Made by a program: the position numbers and the translations under genes. Source: Mangifera indica (Eukaryota; Streptophyta; Magnoliopsida; Sapindales; Anacardiaceae). Taken from it: 64,000 nucleotides of DNA. Shown one piece after another: positions 25,077 to 35,814 of this stretch. Location: positions 7,192,001 to 7,256,000 of the forward strand of contig NC_058146.1 of NCBI RefSeq assembly GCF_011075055.1, given 5' to 3'. Under the pieces are notes generated by a model that was not told the DNA's origin, made no database searches, and saw nothing but the letters and a program-made list of their open reading frames with translations. How positions within the stretch are numbered: position 1 is the stretch's first letter; the number at the start of each line of letters is the position of its first letter.

Positions 25077-28000
25077 TCAATCAATATCCTGAAAATATAG
25101 ATGCGTGCCTAAGCGAATGTGCAAGCGTAACGAGTCCTCCCCCTCAAAGCATAACGAGCAGTGAAGTGCTAAACACTCGATGTATCGTAACATGAACACC
25201 CCACAGTCACCTGATAGGGGTGCTTGTTGTGGTATATCCACCACCCTATGCAATGCAAATGGATCGTCCCGTGGACTCCGATGCGAATCGGCCCAAAATG
25301 ATGTCGCAGTTAGCAAATGTGGTATCATCGACGTATATCCCAACATCTTTCGCGTAAATAGTCTGGGTCAGTTATGAAACTCTGTAAGGAGTCGTAAACC
25401 GTAATCTTCCATTCCTTCAAATCCAACACCCCTGCTACCCAATGAGCATTTTCAAAGTTTATTGGGATAAAAACCTGCACACGTTGATGTAATTGTACTT
25501 AGATCTTAATCGATTATTCTTCGAAATGTACTTAAGATTCGATTACTAACCTCATCGATCATACCCCAGGGTTGCAAATGCAACTCAGATGGGTAATCTG
25601 CATCCACCATATGTGTAAAGAGCAGAGGGAACTGGTAGCTATCCGGATCTCTCGTCCAGGCCCCATACTCATGAAGGATGTATCCAACAAAACAACTCAA
25701 AATCGTCGTCTAATTCTACCGAACATTCATAGTATCATCATGCTGGTGTCGACGTAATAACCCCAAAAACGAATCAACATACTGAAAAAACAGAAGATAT
25801 AATATCATCAGGCTATAAAAGAATTATCTAACCAAAATACGAAATTCATTTGTTAAAGTGAACTCACCTCGTCAGACAACCATTCGGATGTGTTCATGAG
25901 TGTACCCCAAAATGCAATTTTGGTCTTCTCACCTATGTCATACACATGATGTTTCTCGAACAAGTTCGACTCTGCATACCACTTCTTGAATACCTCCTCA
26001 CGTTCGGTTCTCGATAACTGCATAAACGGTTTCGTTCGTTGGCCATGTGGTTTCAGAGGATTCGTGTATGGACTAAAAATCAGGGGTCCCTTCTTGACAA
26101 TCCTACCACGAACTGTGCGAAAATACTATACCAAAACAAATGATACGTTAGGTCAAATGAATAATAAATTATTCCAACCGAACTTAAAAAATTTATTAAA
26201 AATCTAAACTTTTTAATACCTTCTGCATCGTTGGAGTCATAGCTGGAGAATCCGCAAGTGAAGCTATATCGAATATATTTTCTTTCGAGATCGGCTGTAT
26301 TCAAAAACATGAATTGACTAAATGGGATAATAAATTATTTCAATTGTAGTTATTAAATTTCTTAAATATTCAATTACCTGCTCCTGGCCCTCGTGTACAG
26401 AGATCTGAACAACATCATCAGTGACCTCATCATCTTGGGAGACAATATGAAAGTGTAAACCACTGTTGAACTTAACAAATGCAACAATTAATACATGAAA
26501 TTTTTGACACTTCACCTCAACCTCCTCCCAACTCGATACTGGAGCATCCGCATGTGGTGATCGATCGACATCGCCGATATCCTATGACAACATTAACATT
26601 TAATATTATGAAATCAAAATATTGAACAAAAAAACAACAAAGTTTTCATTATACAATGTACGTACCTTTAATGTCGAAATAGACGACACAATGGTATCCG
26701 CAATCGGTGCAACCGCATAAACGTCAGAGTGCTGACATAATATTGATAATAACAAGTTTTGAGAAAATTAGACCACAGATGTGTAAATGAGATAAAATAT
26801 TGTATATCCATATTATACTAACCGGAATAATCACAGAAGGTATAGACAGAGAAGACCTCATGTGAAGTGATCTATCATCCCCGACATCTTGTATCAATAG
26901 TAGCAATTAATATTGATTAATCGAAGAGTTATATTTAACGGGATTATTAGATGTATAATCAAAGAATCCAAATATAACATTTATTTCAAAAGGACGTTAT
27001 AATTACCTGAACCATTGTAGAAGGTGTCATCGAGAAGACCTCATGCAATGATATATAATCACCGATATCAAGAGGCAATATCTGATCTTCTCGGGATGGT
27101 CTCTCATCAAACAACTGACTTTGTAATAATTTTAACGGATTAAAATTTATTTCAAAAGTAACATTTTTAAAACACTTGAAACAGTTAGCACTCACATCAA
27201 TAACAGGTGGAGACGGGAATGTAAGAGGCCCTGTCGATAGTCTGTCACCATCGTCCTGAGAAGACTATAATAGCACGTATAATTATTATAAGGTTACAGA
27301 TGATTTCGTATGTAAATAGATGAAATATCTTGTATAGTATTAACCTTTTTACCTATCCGACAGTATCTGTATGGTGATAAGATCGTCCGGCCTCTGTACG
27401 AGTCGTCGTATCCACTATACGACTCAATCTATACTCTACGAGAGTCATCATACCCTCAATGCGACTAAACCTATCCTCCATCTTAGCCTCTAACCCAGTA
27501 AGTTGAGCTAAGATAAGATTTTCCCATCGAGCCAATGTAGTATCGAAGTGATGAGTGGAGAAATCTGGTCCAGTGATAGGAGGATCATCTGATATTTGCT
27601 TAGTGGTAGGAGGTATATACACGGGATCAGGTGATATGTGTTTGGTGGTAGAGGGCCTAGGCAAGGGATCCGATGATATGTGCTCCTCGATAGGGTCACT
27701 GATCGGACACATGGGAGGAGGCTGAACACAAGCATCAACAGAAGGAGGAGCAACGATCGGAGAACTAACATCACGAGGACTCAATGGTGCATCTCCTAAC
27801 GTCGAAGAAGATCGACTATCCGACACCCCTGTATATCAGACAATATCCGCATACCACTCCATATCTCTCTCAACCGGAGATAAATTTAATGAAAAATTAA
27901 CATCATCCTACAAAATATTTATTTTCAGTATTCATTATTGTTATATCCAGAGTATATGTTAATGCTTAATAAATTAGTACTTACTGTATCTCCGGTGAAG

Positions 28001-29783
28001 ATAGCTGAGATAGAATCCCATCCTAGAATGTCCTTCGTGTGTCATCTCAACATCCGGGCGGCTCCCACATACGACGACTCCTCTACCCATCGAAATAACG
28101 AGTCCAGCGTCTCGTAAATCCAAAACTGCAATATCAATATAAATTGATTATTGTATATATTTACAATCATATTAAACTAATTTTATTTTAAACATTCATT
28201 TTTTGTTTGAATTAATAAATACCATAATTACCTGAAATGCTAATGGAAATCCCATGATGCCGTATTACTTAAGCTGGTTTTCCTTTTTCTTTTTCGGACC
28301 AGAATCTATAGAAATTCGGGAGATGTTATCGCATATAGAGCGATATGTCATCTTCCACACTTGTACTCCCCACGGGTATGCATTGAATCCATCAAGATGA
28401 TCAGCGAATTGTAATATCTTTTGGGGAATTGTTTTTCTCAAGTCACTCCCAAACAACCCCATGTGAAGATAAAACAACAGTGCTTACTTCACTGCATTAG
28501 TGTCATCCTCCCCCCACGGTCTCTGCTGGAAAATACGAATCAGATCAGTATATGTAACTGATTTACACCGGTGAAAATATGTCTGGAGGATCCGATCTAT
28601 AGCCTTCGATGGAATGTAGAGATTGATATCTACCAGATGACTGAATCGAAGGCCTGTTATAATAGCAAACTCATATGCACTGAATCTGATATCCACGTCA
28701 TTAACCCGAAACCAAAACTCCTCTCCTGAAGTCATCTTATTTACCGCTCGAAGGATGAAGGAATGTATTAGGACCCCACTAAATCGACTATCCTTCAAGT
28801 CTAGGAAGTGTTCGAAACATGTACGTTGAAACATTTGTAATTGTCTCTCTGTTAATAATTTTTTGATCACGGCTCCAATATCTCTATATCCACGTGTAGT
28901 AACTTGAGCCTTGAAGTGTTTTTCGAGAGGAAATCGCAGTTCATCTCTGCTTTCGTCTCTTTTTCTCTTTTGTATAGCTCCCTGTATGAAAATTAAATTA
29001 CAATTATATTAAATTTATATAAATTTTGGAGAATAAATTATTCAATTCTATACATAGAGGTCTTATTCGAAAAAACAGATATCAAATTCGAATTCTACAT
29101 GTCAAAAAACCTTAAGATGGTTAAATTTCAATTTGATCCCATATGAAAAATATCAAAAAAGCCCTAAAATTTAATAGAATTGCATTCTGCCCTCTGATTC
29201 CAACTAGAGGAAACGCATGCTGGATAACTCTAGAAAACCGTAATTTGCCCCACCACACGAATTCGCGCGTCAATCACGCAAATTCGTGCGCACAAATTCG
29301 TGAGTCAACCGCACGAATTCGGGGGTTTGACCGTGATTTTGCGAGTCCACAAAGTTTTCCAATTTCTACTATGCCCCACCACACGATGAAAACGCGCATT
29401 TTCACCCCTAACCACACGATTACGTGTAGTCCACGAAGTTTGAAAAGTTCAAAACACCTCCCTGTCTACACGAATTCTGACCACAAGAATTCGTGTGGTC
29501 ACTGCGCCATTCGCGTGGTGACTGCCGAATTCGTGTGGCCACATTTCACCTTCTAAACTTCGTTTTTCAAACTCCATTTCAACAACAATCAACTCTACAC
29601 CTAATCTAACATAAAAGCCCTAACATAATTCATCAAAATCAGCAAACAATCAAGCATTTTCTTCGAAAATTTCAAATCTGAACCCTAATGCTAAACACCC
29701 AAATTTCACATCAAATCGCTCAAATCGTGAAATGAAATGCATAAAGAGATGATAAGGGTTGTTTTACTAACCTTTTTGTCCAT
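25077..29783 (-). pseudogene. Plant mobile domain (PMD) + Ulp1/C48 protease gene carried by the MULE, disrupted
   Basis: A minus-strand multi-exon gene. A likely first exon encodes only MDKK (29772-29783, GT donor), and exon 2 starts at 28981 in phase. The PMD lies at about 28210-28980, with motifs such as FEHFLDLKD, YEFAIITGLRF and KILQFADHLDGFNAYPWG, then GIMGFPLAFQ. Next come a Pro/Ser-rich linker and a predicted coiled coil (about 27353-27826), then a region with LIFSPYTNPLKPHGQRTKPF (about 26010-26100). The Ulp1-type peptidase at the end has His in NAHWVAG (about 25450), Asp in VYDS (about 25395) and Cys in [10 protein letters not shown] (about 25195). An intron at 25475-25550 is supported. 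Breaks include stops at 28484-28486 and near 28263, and a frame change near 25345. Ulp1 enzymes remove SUMO; PMD proteins of the MAIN/MAIL type act in gene silencing. Confidence 0.8.
29240..29545. repeat. Cluster of short ACGAATTCG(T) palindromic words
   Basis: Within about 300 bp there are roughly eight variants of CACACGAATTCG or its inverse CGAATTCGTGTGG (near 29258, 29277, 29293, 29311, 29467, 29480, 29503 and 29526), with more CACACGA words between them. They lie in the putative first intron of the PMD-Ulp1 gene, inside the right part of the MULE. The region is much GC-richer than its surroundings. A chance frame runs through it (29143-29556) but has no protein-family features. Confidence 0.6.
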
Positions 29784-30024
29784 CGTCGTTGTCGGAAACG
29801 TCAGAAAAATCGTCGGATGAAATCAGAGTTGCCAAGTGCACGAAACGTGTGTTCAAAATTTTCTGTTTTCGTGTGTTTGGTTGTTGTGCGCGTGGTTATG
29901 GACAATTTTGAGTGGAGGGGCATTTTCGTCTCTTCACAATTTTGGGGCATTTTCGTTTAATGTTAAGATTTAGGGGTAATTTTGTTTTGCCCCTTAATCT
30001 TTGGGGTAATTATTTTAATTTCCC

Positions 30025-30033
30025 TTATTTATA
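30025..30033. repeat. Right 9-bp target-site duplication of the large MULE
   Basis: TTATTTATA, identical to 21051-21059, directly follows the terminal TTTAATTTCCC of the MULE. Confidence 0.85.
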
Positions 30034-30065
30034 TTCTACCTTTATTATATATAGTCGAGCCAGAT

Positions 30066-30662
30066 TGAAGACATCTAGATATCATTTTTTAGAAAAAAAG
30101 ATTGTTTAAAAGTAAATATCAATAGAAAAAACAATCTTAGCCATATATTTAAAAAAAATTAGAAAAATTATATTATATCTCTTAAATTTATATCTTATCC
30201 TACCTTATTTATCTAACTTAAAGGAACTTCAAGTTCTAATAATTATTCTGTAAAATAGGATTAATTACGGTGGTGGGTGCATTTAAAATTTTGCCACATT
30301 TGAGGGTTTTCTAATATTTTTCCATCTTTGGTGCTTTCTAGATATTTTTCACAACCAGTATGAGTAAAGTCATGGAAGTCATCAAGACATCGTCTTTTTT
30401 AATAAAAAAAAGTAAAAGAACTCTTAATCCTATATTTAAAAAATTTAGAAAAATGATATTATATCTCTAAATTTTGCATCTTATTCTACATTATTCATCT
30501 AATTGAAAGGAATTTCAAATTCTAATTATTGTATTACAAAACACGATTAATTAGAGTGGTGGGTGTTTTCTAAAATTTTGTCACTTTTGTAGGTTTTTTT
30601 ATATTTTCCATTTGTGGGGTTTTTTATATATTTTTTACTGTTGTCATGACTAAGGTCATGAA
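30066..30662. repeat. Diverged tandem duplication of about 300 bp
   Basis: The first copy (about 30066-30383) and second copy (about 30384-30662) share the same word order: GACATC...TCTTTTTT, a TTAGAAAAATTATATTATATCTC-like line, TTCTAATTATT, GGATTAATTA-G-GTGGTGGGTG, TTTTCCATTTTTGG and CATGACT/AAAGTCATG. Substitutions and small gaps are frequent, so the duplication is old. No coding signal. It flanks the MULE insertion. Confidence 0.7.
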
Positions 30663-32334
30663 ATTGCATGCATGTATTTAGTTCCACTAACTCAACTCAG
30701 ACTCTTAATAGTTTTCACTCTAACTTTTCTCTTATGCCTTATTGGTAGTCTTCTTTTAGGTATATTTAATATTACTGCACATCCTGTATTTTCATACTAT
30801 CCTTCGAGACTAAGTCTTAAGTGTGTAAACTTGGTTTGTAACTTCTCTTTACACTTTTCTTCAATGCACGACAATGCACTATCGCATGAATAGTCATAAA
30901 CTTCTAATTCCATGCACGACTTAACCCTTGACAAGCATTCCTAGTCATGACATGCTATACATGTGTGCACACTTTGGGTGTACATGCGCGTACCCTCTTC
31001 TTCTCTTGTGCATGACTTAGCCCTCACAAGCATCCTTTATCATGACTGAGCACACGAGCATGCAATATTTCCCATGCACATCTAACTTTCCCTTTTGGAC
31101 ATATGTATTTCCAATCGATAAATTTGTCATTCTATATAATGAATGATCGTACACCCTTACTGTATGGGGTGCCCACTGTGACCATGTCTACATGTCTCAA
31201 ATGGTTGTGCATGTCCTCCACACAATTGTTTGCCAATCATTAGAGAGATTCATGGTATCGAGTGTACAAAAATGCAGGTCCTATGCATGGTCGTACTTTA
31301 CTTTACTTTCATAAATTTTTTGACATGTCATAGTTGTGTTTGTCCTTAGTATAATCGTGCATGACATTTTAAAAAACATGTTTTCAGTCTATTTCAGATC
31401 TAATTTCTCACCTAGCGTTTCTAAAATTTCAACATGCATTCTTATGAGTTTTTAATGCCCTAACAACATAAAAACAAGGTTTCATCCATCACAATCCATA
31501 CCAATAGACATACAACTCAATAAATTGACTCACACCTCACAATTAATGACCATACTTAGTGTTTTTAGTTTTGATCATATTTTAACCATCCAAATGTATA
31601 TCTTATCACCAAATTAACAGATTAAAACATCGGAAATCATATGATTACATATCATGAGAAGTCAACATATGGCTTGGTTCTCTATCTTATCACATATGTG
31701 TAGACAACTCATGCCAAGAGTGTGTGTATATAACTCACATCATCTAGGCACACATACTTGCACGATACGAATGTACAAATTCCCATCTCTATATAGCAAG
31801 AAGGGATAATTTTATCTAATTATGAAGATGTTTAAGCTATTCAATCATAACCACGTATTCACCATCAAACTAGTTATTTAAATTGCTAGATAGATAACTA
31901 TATATACTCATGACTTTGCTAACTAAGTTAGATGGGTCACATTTGATGCCAATGAGACATATCATTTTAGTGATACATTAAAAGTAAAGTGACTAAACTG
32001 ATCAAACAACATGTATCACGTTAAATAAAAAGTGATAACCTCCTTCAATGTGCAATGATCTAAACATGCAAGTTTAGTGAAACTTTTCAAGCACCACGTG
32101 TCCTTAGATAATGACAGTATCCTCTTCTTTCAAGTATACAAGAAAAAAAAAATACATAACGTGACATTTCTTTTCTTACTTGGATTATGAGATCTTTTGT
32201 TATCTTTTTCTTATGAAATCTTCCTAAACTAGAAAAACATTTTCTAAACTCTCTTCAAAAGTTTTGCGACAATCTATTAAAATCACTCCTTGTAATTGTT
32301 CATTGGGACATAATGTGAAAAAGGTTTTAACAAT
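30663..32334. other. Intergenic DNA, nothing recognised
   Basis: No gene-like frame, RNA gene or delimited transposon seen. The stretch 30890-31400 repeats words such as CATGCACGAC, TCATGAC and CATGCATG, with no fixed period. Confidence 0.5.
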
Positions 32335-32339
32335 ACATT

Positions 32340-32653
32340 TGACAAGATATGTGAGAAATAGCTAGGGATTCATGTATCTAGATCTAACCCTAGTTTTGTG
32401 AAGCAAAAATAAAAAATGTGAAACGGAGAGAGTGAGGAACTCTCTCGAATCTTTTAGAACAAAGGAAGAGTTGATTTTTATTAATGCATTAAAATGAATA
32501 GTTACATGGGCCACCATTTTTATATGCGTGTGGTTAAAGTATCCAAGTAACACCTTAGTTATTGTCAAATAGTAATTAAGCCCACTTCATTTACAAGTTG
32601 ACATCTTAGTATCTCAGGTTTGATCACCTTGCAGTTACACCCTTATACTAACA
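32340..32653 (-). repeat. 3' LTR of the truncated copia element
   Basis: Begins TG (TGACAAGATATGTG) and ends CA (TATACTAACA) on the plus strand, and is collinear with the 315-bp LTR at 58548-58862. The adjoining TCCCCCTTTAAG (32654-32665) reads as a polypurine tract on the element's sense strand. Confidence 0.8.
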
Positions 32654-32929
32654 TCCCCCTTTAAGTTTGACCCTCTCTGTAGGTTTATCTTTCACCAACA
32701 CTCTTTCTCCATCCCAGAGTGCACCTCAGTTCGAAAACTGGAACAAAGCTAGAAGAGAGCAAGTGTTGTTTTTCTTGTAGCTATACGCAATGTGCCTTAG
32801 ATCACAAGCAAACCATGAGCAAATCATTGTAACTTCCAGAATAGTACAAGTTTATAGGAAGCAATGCTACAACAGTGTGCCTTAGAGTGTAGTTTCCAGA
32901 CCAGTACAAAATTCATACGAGGTCAAAAA

Positions 32930-33175
32930 AAAAAAAATGGATACAGAGTCAGACTTTTTTTTTCATTTTTTTAATTTCTTTTTTTAATTTTTTTTTTCAT
33001 TCTTTCCTCTCTTTTTTTTCATTCTTTCCTCTCGTTTTCTTTTCTCTTTTTTTTTGCGTTCTTTCCTCTCATTTGCTTTTCTCTTTTTTTTTTCATTCTT
33101 TCCTCTCATTTTCTTTTCTCTCATTTTTTTTTCATTTTCTTTTTTTTTCTCTTAAAAAACTTTCACAATAGCAAT
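32930..33175. repeat. Pyrimidine-rich tract in the copia 3' non-coding region
   Basis: Repeated TTTTTTTCATTCTTTCCTCTC-like words on the plus strand (purine-rich on the element's sense strand). A very similar tract occupies the same place in the full-length element at about 51260-51480, so it is a family feature. Confidence 0.65.
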
Positions 33176-33599
33176 AATATCAAGAATTATTCAAATTATA
33201 TTTGAGGGTTCCAAGGGGCTACCTTTGTATACCTTCTGATTAGTAGTGCTTTCAGATTTCTCCAGTTCTTGAATATAAGATCACTTTTTTTTTTTTTTGC
33301 ACCAAACAACTTTATCACACCACCAAGTCAGTATGCCATGATACCATAATAACAGTGATACCAAAAGTTATTCAAGTTATATTTGAGAAGTTTAAGGAAA
33401 TACCTTTGCATACCTTCTGATTAGTGGTGCCTTAGATTTCACTGAACAACTTACTCACACCATCAGATCTATATGCAGTAGACCTTTTATATAATCACAG
33501 TATCATACCATACAGACAAGTTCCAAAAAAAAAATTATTAGAACACACCGGAGCACACACAACAAGTTGTGCACAATTTAGATACTAATATCAAAACAA

Positions 33600-33850
33600 T
33601 GCAAACCTCACAGATTCATGTTCACAATATGATTACTCAATCAATTGCTTTGTGCACAATTCAGATACTAATGTAGACCTCACAACTTCATGTTTACAAT
33701 ATGATTACTCAAAAAACAATTTCTTTATATACAATTCAAATACTAATGCAGACCAATGCAAACCTCACAACTTCATGTTTACAATATGATTACTCAAAAA
33801 ACAATTTCTTTATATACAATTTAGACACTAATGCAGACCAATACAAATAC
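33600..33850. repeat. Tandem repeats of about 72-85 bp in the truncated copia element
   Basis: Three copies of a unit containing CCTCACAACTTCATGTTTAC and AATATGATTACTCAA start near 33606, 33677 and 33763. They lie between the RNase H remnant and the LTR and have no coding signal. Confidence 0.65.
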
Positions 33851-33923
33851 TAATATCAACACATACAATAATCTATGCATAATTCAGACAATTTAGACAA
33901 CAAAAGATTGCAAAAAAAAAAGA

Positions 33924-34915
33924 TCAACCACTATTCCTAGAGTTTACCAAGGAACTCATACTACACACATTTAAGGAAGTATGAACATACTGAACCACAA
34001 CATTTTTGGCAGTAACTTGGTCTCTTATATAGCGAGCATCAATTTCAATGTGTTTCGTGCGTGCATGAAAAACATGATTTACAGAGAGTGCATTTGCACT
34101 TTGGTTGTCAAACCAGATGACAGGAGGTTTGAAAAACTCTAAATGCAATTCACTAAACAAAGACATTAACCAAGCAATTTCAGTGGTTGTATGTGTGAGT
34201 GCATGATACTCAGCTTTTGTGGAGGATAGGGCAACCACCTTCTGTTTTTTTGAACTCCATTGAACTAAGTTTTTACCATGAAAAACACAATAACCAGTAG
34301 TGGACTTTCTATCATGTAAACTACTAGCCCAATCAGAGTTAGAATAACACTATAACTGAAGATTAGAGGCATTATGAAATAAAAGACCATAATCAAGTGT
34401 TCCTTTGATGTATCTCAGTACCCGTTTGCAAGTTTTCCATTGCAATTTAGTGGGAGTTTGCAAGAATTGACTGAGTTTGTTAACAGACTATGTAATATCA
34501 GGTCTAGTAAAAGTTAAATACTATAGGGCTCCTATAAAACTCCTATACAATGATGGATGTTCAAATTTTTCATTATCTTCTGGATACAGTTTGGTTTCAG
34601 TTGTAAAAGGGATGAGACAAGGTTTGGACTCAAATATATTTGTTTTTGACAAAAGGTCTTTTGCATACTTAATTTGACTCAAATGATGTTCAGTGTCATT
34701 TCGAAGCACTTCAAACCCCAAAAAAAAAATGCAATGCACCCAAATCTTTTAATGCAAATTCTTGATTTAACTGAGTAATGACTTAAGTGATCACAGAACT
34801 ATCATTGTCAGTTAACAGAATGTCATCCACATACATAAGTACATACACAATCACATGACTAGATTTATTCAAGCAATCAAACCATTTTAAAACTCCTTTT
34901 ATTGTTTTCATAAGT
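33924..34915 (-). pseudogene. Copia pol remnant: partial reverse transcriptase and RNase H
   Basis: Reading on the minus strand, YVDDILLT (the reverse-transcriptase active-site box) lies near 34830 and is preceded by KWFDCLN at the truncation edge. Downstream are GFEVLRN and the copia linker, then RNase H with STKAEYHAL, WFDNQSAN and TKHIEIDARYIRD (33924-34238). In STKAEY the usual Glu is Lys. Stops and frame changes separate the parts, so it is non-functional. Confidence 0.8.
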
Positions 34916-35301
34916 CACACACAAATACTTTATTGTTATGTACTATTCCCAAATGGTTACTTTCTTGCGATGGTGCGTATTCTTGCCTTCGCTAATTTGA
35001 GGGTCTAAAACTTTACTAATTTATTCTATAAAATTCCAGAATGGAAGTCAAAATCTATGGGACTTCTTGTTAGTTTCCCCTTGTTTCTAACACACAGGAA
35101 TTTCATTTTGTTCTCATCTGCATGAAAGCCAAATGTCCAGTGGAAATATCACATCAGTCATCTCCATATCACACCACAAGGTTCCACGTAGCACAAATCC
35201 CTCTCCCTCGTTACACTTTCAGCTCCGCATCCCACCCACCAAAATCCCTCCTCTCTTTATATATTCAAACTCCTGGCTGGTTCAGAGAAGTGATACTGAT
35301 C
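34916..35301 (+). promoter_or_regulatory. Promoter region of the universal stress protein gene
   Basis: A TATA-like TATATAT at 35258-35264 lies about 40 bp before the ATG at 35302, which would leave a very short 5' leader. A C-rich stretch (CCCTCTCCCTCG, CCCACCCACC) lies just upstream. An open frame running in from 35122 in phase with the ATG could in principle extend the protein, but it has no family similarity and would start upstream of the TATA box. Confidence 0.4.
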
Positions 35302-35781
35302 ATGGAGACGACGACTACAGCTGCAAAGGCGTCAGTGGCGATACTGCAACCGGAAAAAGAGAAGAAACTGAAGATGATGGTGTGCATTGATGACAGTGAA
35401 GAGAGCTTCTATGCACTAAAATGGAGTCTCGATAATCTATATTGTATCGCCGGCTTAACTGCGGGACCAAGCCAGGATGGCTCCGACGGCTGCAAGCTCA
35501 CTATTGTTCATGTTCAACATCCTTTTCAGCACTTCCTCTTCCCCGCCGGTCCCGGTGCTGCAAGTGAGTAATAATTCATAACATTATTTTCTTCGTCCCA
35601 AAAACTTATATTATATTTCCGCATCAGAATTCTCAAACGCGGACCTAAATTCTAAATCGATGAAAATTAAAAACTTGCTGGAGGACCAAAAAATTTTGAC
35701 TTTATGAGAAATAAAAGGAAGAAAAATACAATAAATTGCCGAGAAAATGGGGAAATTCGCTAGAGGAAGGGCTTGAACCTT

Positions 35782-35814
<33 letters not shown>

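Larger units (their letters stand above)
21060..30024. mobile_element. 8965-bp autonomous-type Mutator-like element carrying transposase and PMD-Ulp1 genes
   Basis: The element begins GGGAAATTAAA and ends with its exact inverse TTTAATTTCCC. Beyond the first 11 bp the two ends are only loosely similar (both alternate blocks like GCCCTAAATTTTGGGG and ACCCCTAAATCTT). A perfect 9-bp duplication, TTATTTATA, brackets it. It holds two convergent genes: a MuDR-like transposase on the plus strand (22061-24661) and a plant-mobile-domain plus Ulp1 protease gene on the minus strand (25077-29783). MULEs carrying Ulp1-like genes are known in plants (Kaonashi in Arabidopsis, CUMULE in melon). Both genes have stops and frameshifts, so this copy is inactive, but the intact ends and duplication argue for insertion in the not very distant past. 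Confidence 0.9.
32340..34915 (-). mobile_element. Truncated Ty1/copia retrotransposon (3' part with one LTR)
   Basis: A minus-strand copia element of the same family as 50707-58862. From its 3' end: a 314-bp LTR (32340-32653), a purine tract on the sense strand, non-coding sequence with tandem repeats, RNase H and the C-terminal part of reverse transcriptase. It stops inside the reverse transcriptase near 34915. No 5' LTR, primer-binding site, gag or integrase follows, and the five bases before the LTR (ACATT) have no partner at the other edge. The 5' two thirds have therefore been lost by deletion. Confidence 0.8.

Noticed and set aside
29143..29556. 137-codon plus-strand frame
   Set aside because: It covers the ACGAATTCG cluster in the putative intron of the minus-strand PMD-Ulp1 gene and has no domain.
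35122..35301. 60-codon N-terminal extension of the stress protein, in frame
   Set aside because: It lies across and upstream of the TATA-like box and has no similarity to USP proteins; the ATG at 35302 is preferred.
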